Shown one piece after another: positions 41,876-43,912 of a DNA stretch of 43,912 nucleotides (positions are counted from its first letter, which is position 1; the number at the start of each line of letters is the position of its first letter). A program made the translations under genes and the position numbers. Source of the stretch: Syntrophaceae bacterium UBA6078. Lineage in GTDB: Bacteria; Desulfobacterota; Syntrophia; Syntrophales; UBA2210. The stretch covers positions 1 through 43,912 of the forward strand of contig DIXO01000030.1 of assembly GCA_002428735.1 (NCBI GenBank), in the 5' to 3' direction. The notes under the pieces were generated by a model. It was not told the origin of the DNA and did not search any database. It saw only the letters and a list, made by a program, of their open reading frames with translations.

Positions 41876-42613
41876 GTGAATGAGGGTGTGGATAAACGTC
41901 CGGCAGTCATAGGGGGGATGTTTGACCGCATCGCCCCTGCATACGATCGTTTAAACGGGATCCTGTCCCTCTCCATCGACCGGTACTGGAGAAAAAAGGC
42001 GATACAGGCCCTGCAGCTTGAGGACGACTCCCTGGTCTTGGATATCGCCACAGGGACGGGGGATCTCGCGTTGCGCGCCCTCCGTGATTCAGGGTGCCGG
42101 GTCATCGGGATCGACCTGTCGGTCCGGATGCTCGAGCAGGCGGCACGGAAAGCCGGTCCATATCTCAACACCCGCTATTTTCTGATCAGCGGGGACGCCC
42201 TCACCCTCCCTTTTCGGGATGCCTCATTTGACCGGGCCATGGTGGCCTTCGGGATACGCAATGTTATCCGAGTCGATCGGTTTCTCGATGAACTGGCCCG
42301 CGTCACCAAAAAGGGAGGCATGATCGCGATCCTGGAGCTGTCCGTCCCGTCCAACGGTTTCCAGAAAAAGATATATTTTCTGTATTTCAAGTACGTCCTT
42401 CCCGTACTGGGGGGCATTATTTCAGGCAATACAAAGGCATACCGGTACCTGAGGGATTCGGTCCTGGATTTTCTCCCTCCGGCCGTGCTCGCGCGGCTCT
42501 GCGAAGAGCGGGGACTGACTGTGGTCCTTTCAACCCCGCTGCTGGGAGGCATCGCATATCTCCACGTACTGAGGCAGGATCGGCGGGAGGAAATGATTAC
42601 AGACCGGGTCTAG
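41876..42613 (+). CDS. menG: Demethylmenaquinone/ubiquinone methyltransferase
   Basis: The 245-residue protein has the UbiE/MenG pattern: MFDRIAPAYDRLNGILSLSIDRYWR near the N terminus (here split as MFDRIAPAYDRLNG and DRYWRKKA), SAM loop LDIATGTGDLALRAL, GIDLSVRML, MVAFGIRNV and ILELSVP. It C-methylates demethylmenaquinone in menaquinone synthesis, which fits an anaerobe; the same family also serves ubiquinone. GTG 41876 directly follows GGAGGG with very short spacing, and GTG 41888 is an alternative. The gene follows gyrA after a 59-nt gap containing the G run. Confidence 0.9.
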   Translation: MNEGVDKRPAVIGGMFDRIAPAYDRLNGILSLSIDRYWRKKAIQALQLEDDSLVLDIATGTGDLALRALRDSGCRVIGIDLSVRMLEQAARKAGPYLNTRYFLISGDALTLPFRDASFDRAMVAFGIRNVIRVDRFLDELARVTKKGGMIAILELSVPSNGFQKKIYFLYFKYVLPVLGGIISGNTKAYRYLRDSVLDFLPPAVLARLCEERGLTVVLSTPLLGGIAYLHVLRQDRREEMITDRV

Positions 42614-42638
42614 CCCGGCCATGAAGGGAGGGCTGATC

Positions 42639-43406
42639 ATGAAAAAATGGGTTATTGGAATTATTGTCGTCGTGGTTGTCGTGCTGTTTGTTCTGTTGAT
42701 GAATCTCGGTTCCGTTATCAAGACTGCCGTCAACACCTATGGGCCGGATATCACCAAGACAGAGGTACACCTGTCCGATGTAAACGTCTCTCTCTTATCC
42801 GCGCGGGCCGAGATCAGAGGTCTGTCCATCGGGAACCCTCCCGACTTTCGTTCGCCGAAGGCCGTGGAAGTGGGGTCGGTCTATCTGGATGTGGATGAAA
42901 AATCGCTGATGCGGGACACCATTATCATCGACAGAATCGAGGTCGTCGCACCGCATATTACCTATGAAAAGCGCAGCGGAACCGACAACTTTCAAACCAT
43001 CCTGAATAACATCAAGCAGCAGACCGCTCACGAGAAAGCCTCTGGGGAGAAACCTGAGGCCACGGCAGAAAAGGGCACGGGGAAAAAGCTGATTATCAGG
43101 GATTTTGTGGTCCGGGACGGGAAGGTCACCCTGGCCAGGGTCGCGCCCGGCGGGCGGGAGATAACGGCATCGCTGCCCGACATACATCTTACCGATATCG
43201 GACAGAAAGATAACGGCGCAACGCCGGCGGAAGCCGCGAGGCAGATCGTTGCGGCGCTGTACGAAAAAATCTCCGGCTCGGCCGTGACGGACGCCCTGAA
43301 CACTCAGCGCAAGAAGCTGGAGACGGAAGTCGGAAAAGCCGACGAAGAGCTCCAGAAACGGGCACAAGACCTGGAAGGGAAACTCAAGGGTCTCCTCGGC
43401 AAATAG
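42639..43406 (+). CDS. AsmA-like membrane-anchored protein
   Basis: An ATG at 42621 is in frame, but ATG 42639 has GGGAGG 7 nt upstream and begins the signal anchor (KKWVIGIIVVVVVVLFVLLM), giving 255 residues. The rest resembles the N-terminal beta-rich region of AsmA/DUF748-type proteins: VHLSDVNVSLLSARAEIRGL, VGSVYLDVDEKSL and IIIDRIEVVAPHITYE (each quoted in part). A low-complexity Ala/Glu/Lys linker and a helical C terminus with coiled-coil character (LETEVGKADEELQKRAQDLE) follow. AsmA-like proteins act in phospholipid transport or outer-membrane assembly. This short member is probably periplasmic and anchored in the inner membrane. It is only 25 nt downstream of menG. Confidence 0.65.
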   Translation: MKKWVIGIIVVVVVVLFVLLMNLGSVIKTAVNTYGPDITKTEVHLSDVNVSLLSARAEIRGLSIGNPPDFRSPKAVEVGSVYLDVDEKSLMRDTIIIDRIEVVAPHITYEKRSGTDNFQTILNNIKQQTAHEKASGEKPEATAEKGTGKKLIIRDFVVRDGKVTLARVAPGGREITASLPDIHLTDIGQKDNGATPAEAARQIVAALYEKISGSAVTDALNTQRKKLETEVGKADEELQKRAQDLEGKLKGLLGK

Positions 43407-43408
43407 TC

Positions 43409-43813
43409 TCAGTCGCCGCCGGAGTCGGATGTGATGTCGTCTCCCCGCCTGATCGAGTGGAGGAGCCACAGGGCCTGCACGGGGGTGAGAACCTCCAGCT
43501 TTTCGATGACCACATCCGCGTTGACCTGAAACTGGGCGCCGAGCTTTTCGTATCGCTCCACATCCTCCACGTCCCAGGCGAGGAGGCCGGGCCACTCCCG
43601 AAGCCGGGACGCCTCGAACTCATCGTTTTTGAAAACCTCACTGAGGAGCGCCATCTCCTGTTCGGTGAACAGCCCCGCCATATCTTTACCGGTCATGTCG
43701 AGGAGGGCATACAGAAGCCCGATATCCTCTTCGATCGCCGCTGACGGATCCCCTTTCCGGCGTTTGACCATCCGCTCCAGGTGTTCAGGTATATAAACGC
43801 TGTATGTTCCCAT
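43409..43813 (-). CDS. Hypothetical protein, 134 residues
   Basis: This leftward gene has a strong ribosome site (GAGGAG just upstream of ATG 43813) and ends 2 nt from the AsmA-like stop. The N terminus, TYSVYIPEHLERMVKRRKGD, resembles the start of small ribbon-helix-helix-like proteins. The rest is acidic and helical (LYALLDMTGKDMAGLFTEQE, then EMALLSEVFKNDE), with a Trp-rich middle and the ending SIRRGDDITSD. I do not recognise a family. The absence of disruption, the good start and the tight convergent spacing support a real gene. The remaining 99 nt to the window edge hold no visible feature. Confidence 0.65.
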   Translation of the reverse strand: MGTYSVYIPEHLERMVKRRKGDPSAAIEEDIGLLYALLDMTGKDMAGLFTEQEMALLSEVFKNDEFEASRLREWPGLLAWDVEDVERYEKLGAQFQVNADVVIEKLEVLTPVQALWLLHSIRRGDDITSDSGGD

Positions 43814-43912
43814 AGCTCCTCCTCATGCAACAGAACAGCAGGCCGGAAACTGTAGCAGATTGTATGGTTCATGGCAATGGGCGGGGCTTTCCGTAATCCA
43901 CCACCAACTTTT

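Overview
The window looks like chromosomal DNA of a Gram-negative anaerobe, most likely a deltaproteobacterium in the broad sense (Desulfobacterota, perhaps near Syntrophales). The evidence is indirect: a long Gram-negative-type GyrB, ADP-heptose epimerase for LPS core, a siroheme-decarboxylase-like protein of the type found in sulfate reducers and relatives, an ATP synthase Fo cluster with atpZ-atpI-atpB, and a sigma-54-type response regulator. No marker gene fixes the lineage. No tRNA, rRNA, CRISPR array or complete insertion sequence was seen.

Region 1 (1-16.5 kb, all + strand) is a surface-polysaccharide locus. It starts inside a methyltransferase and runs through a B12-type radical SAM enzyme, a large polytopic membrane protein, four SDR sugar-nucleotide epimerases/dehydratases, two different WecB-like UDP-GlcNAc 2-epimerases, a GT4 glycosyltransferase, a PglC-like phosphoglycosyl transferase, a YdcF/ElyC-type membrane protein and a CapD/PglF-type 4,6-dehydratase. 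Together they can make modified UDP-sugars, load the first sugar phosphate on a lipid carrier and extend it. No flippase or polymerase is visible here. A Phd/PIN toxin-antitoxin pair interrupts the locus, and degenerate short repeats of three kinds sit in its intergenic gaps.

Region 2 (16.5-18.9 kb, +) carries a secreted helix-hairpin-helix protein, a siroheme-decarboxylase-like protein and atpZ-atpI-atpB, closed by a strong terminator. The c-subunit gene expected after atpB is absent.

Region 3 (19-23.3 kb, -) is a two-component operon: a 64-residue membrane peptide, a Cache-PAS-PAS histidine kinase and an NtrC-type regulator.

Region 4 (23.6-25.2 kb, +) is a small operon behind a good promoter and a structured 140-nt leader: an ECF-type substrate-binding membrane protein, a DUF1893 protein and a YjbQ-family gene broken by one in-frame amber codon. 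It is the best candidate in the window for an undescribed unit.

Region 5 (25.2-31.5 kb, -) holds trmJ-like, hldD, FAH-family, degP-like, MagIII-like glycosylase and PHP-domain genes. A perfect parS site lies inside the PHP gene, and an interleaved pair of inverted repeats lies between degP and the glycosylase gene.

Region 6 (31.7-43.4 kb, +) is the replication-origin region: rsmG-parA-parB-dnaA-dnaN-gyrB-gyrA, then menG/ubiE and an AsmA-like gene. DnaA boxes precede dnaA. The dnaA-dnaN gap carries a DnaA box, five DnaA-trios and an AT-rich unwinding element, arranged as in Bacillus subtilis. recF is missing between dnaN and gyrB. A hypothetical gene on the - strand closes the window.
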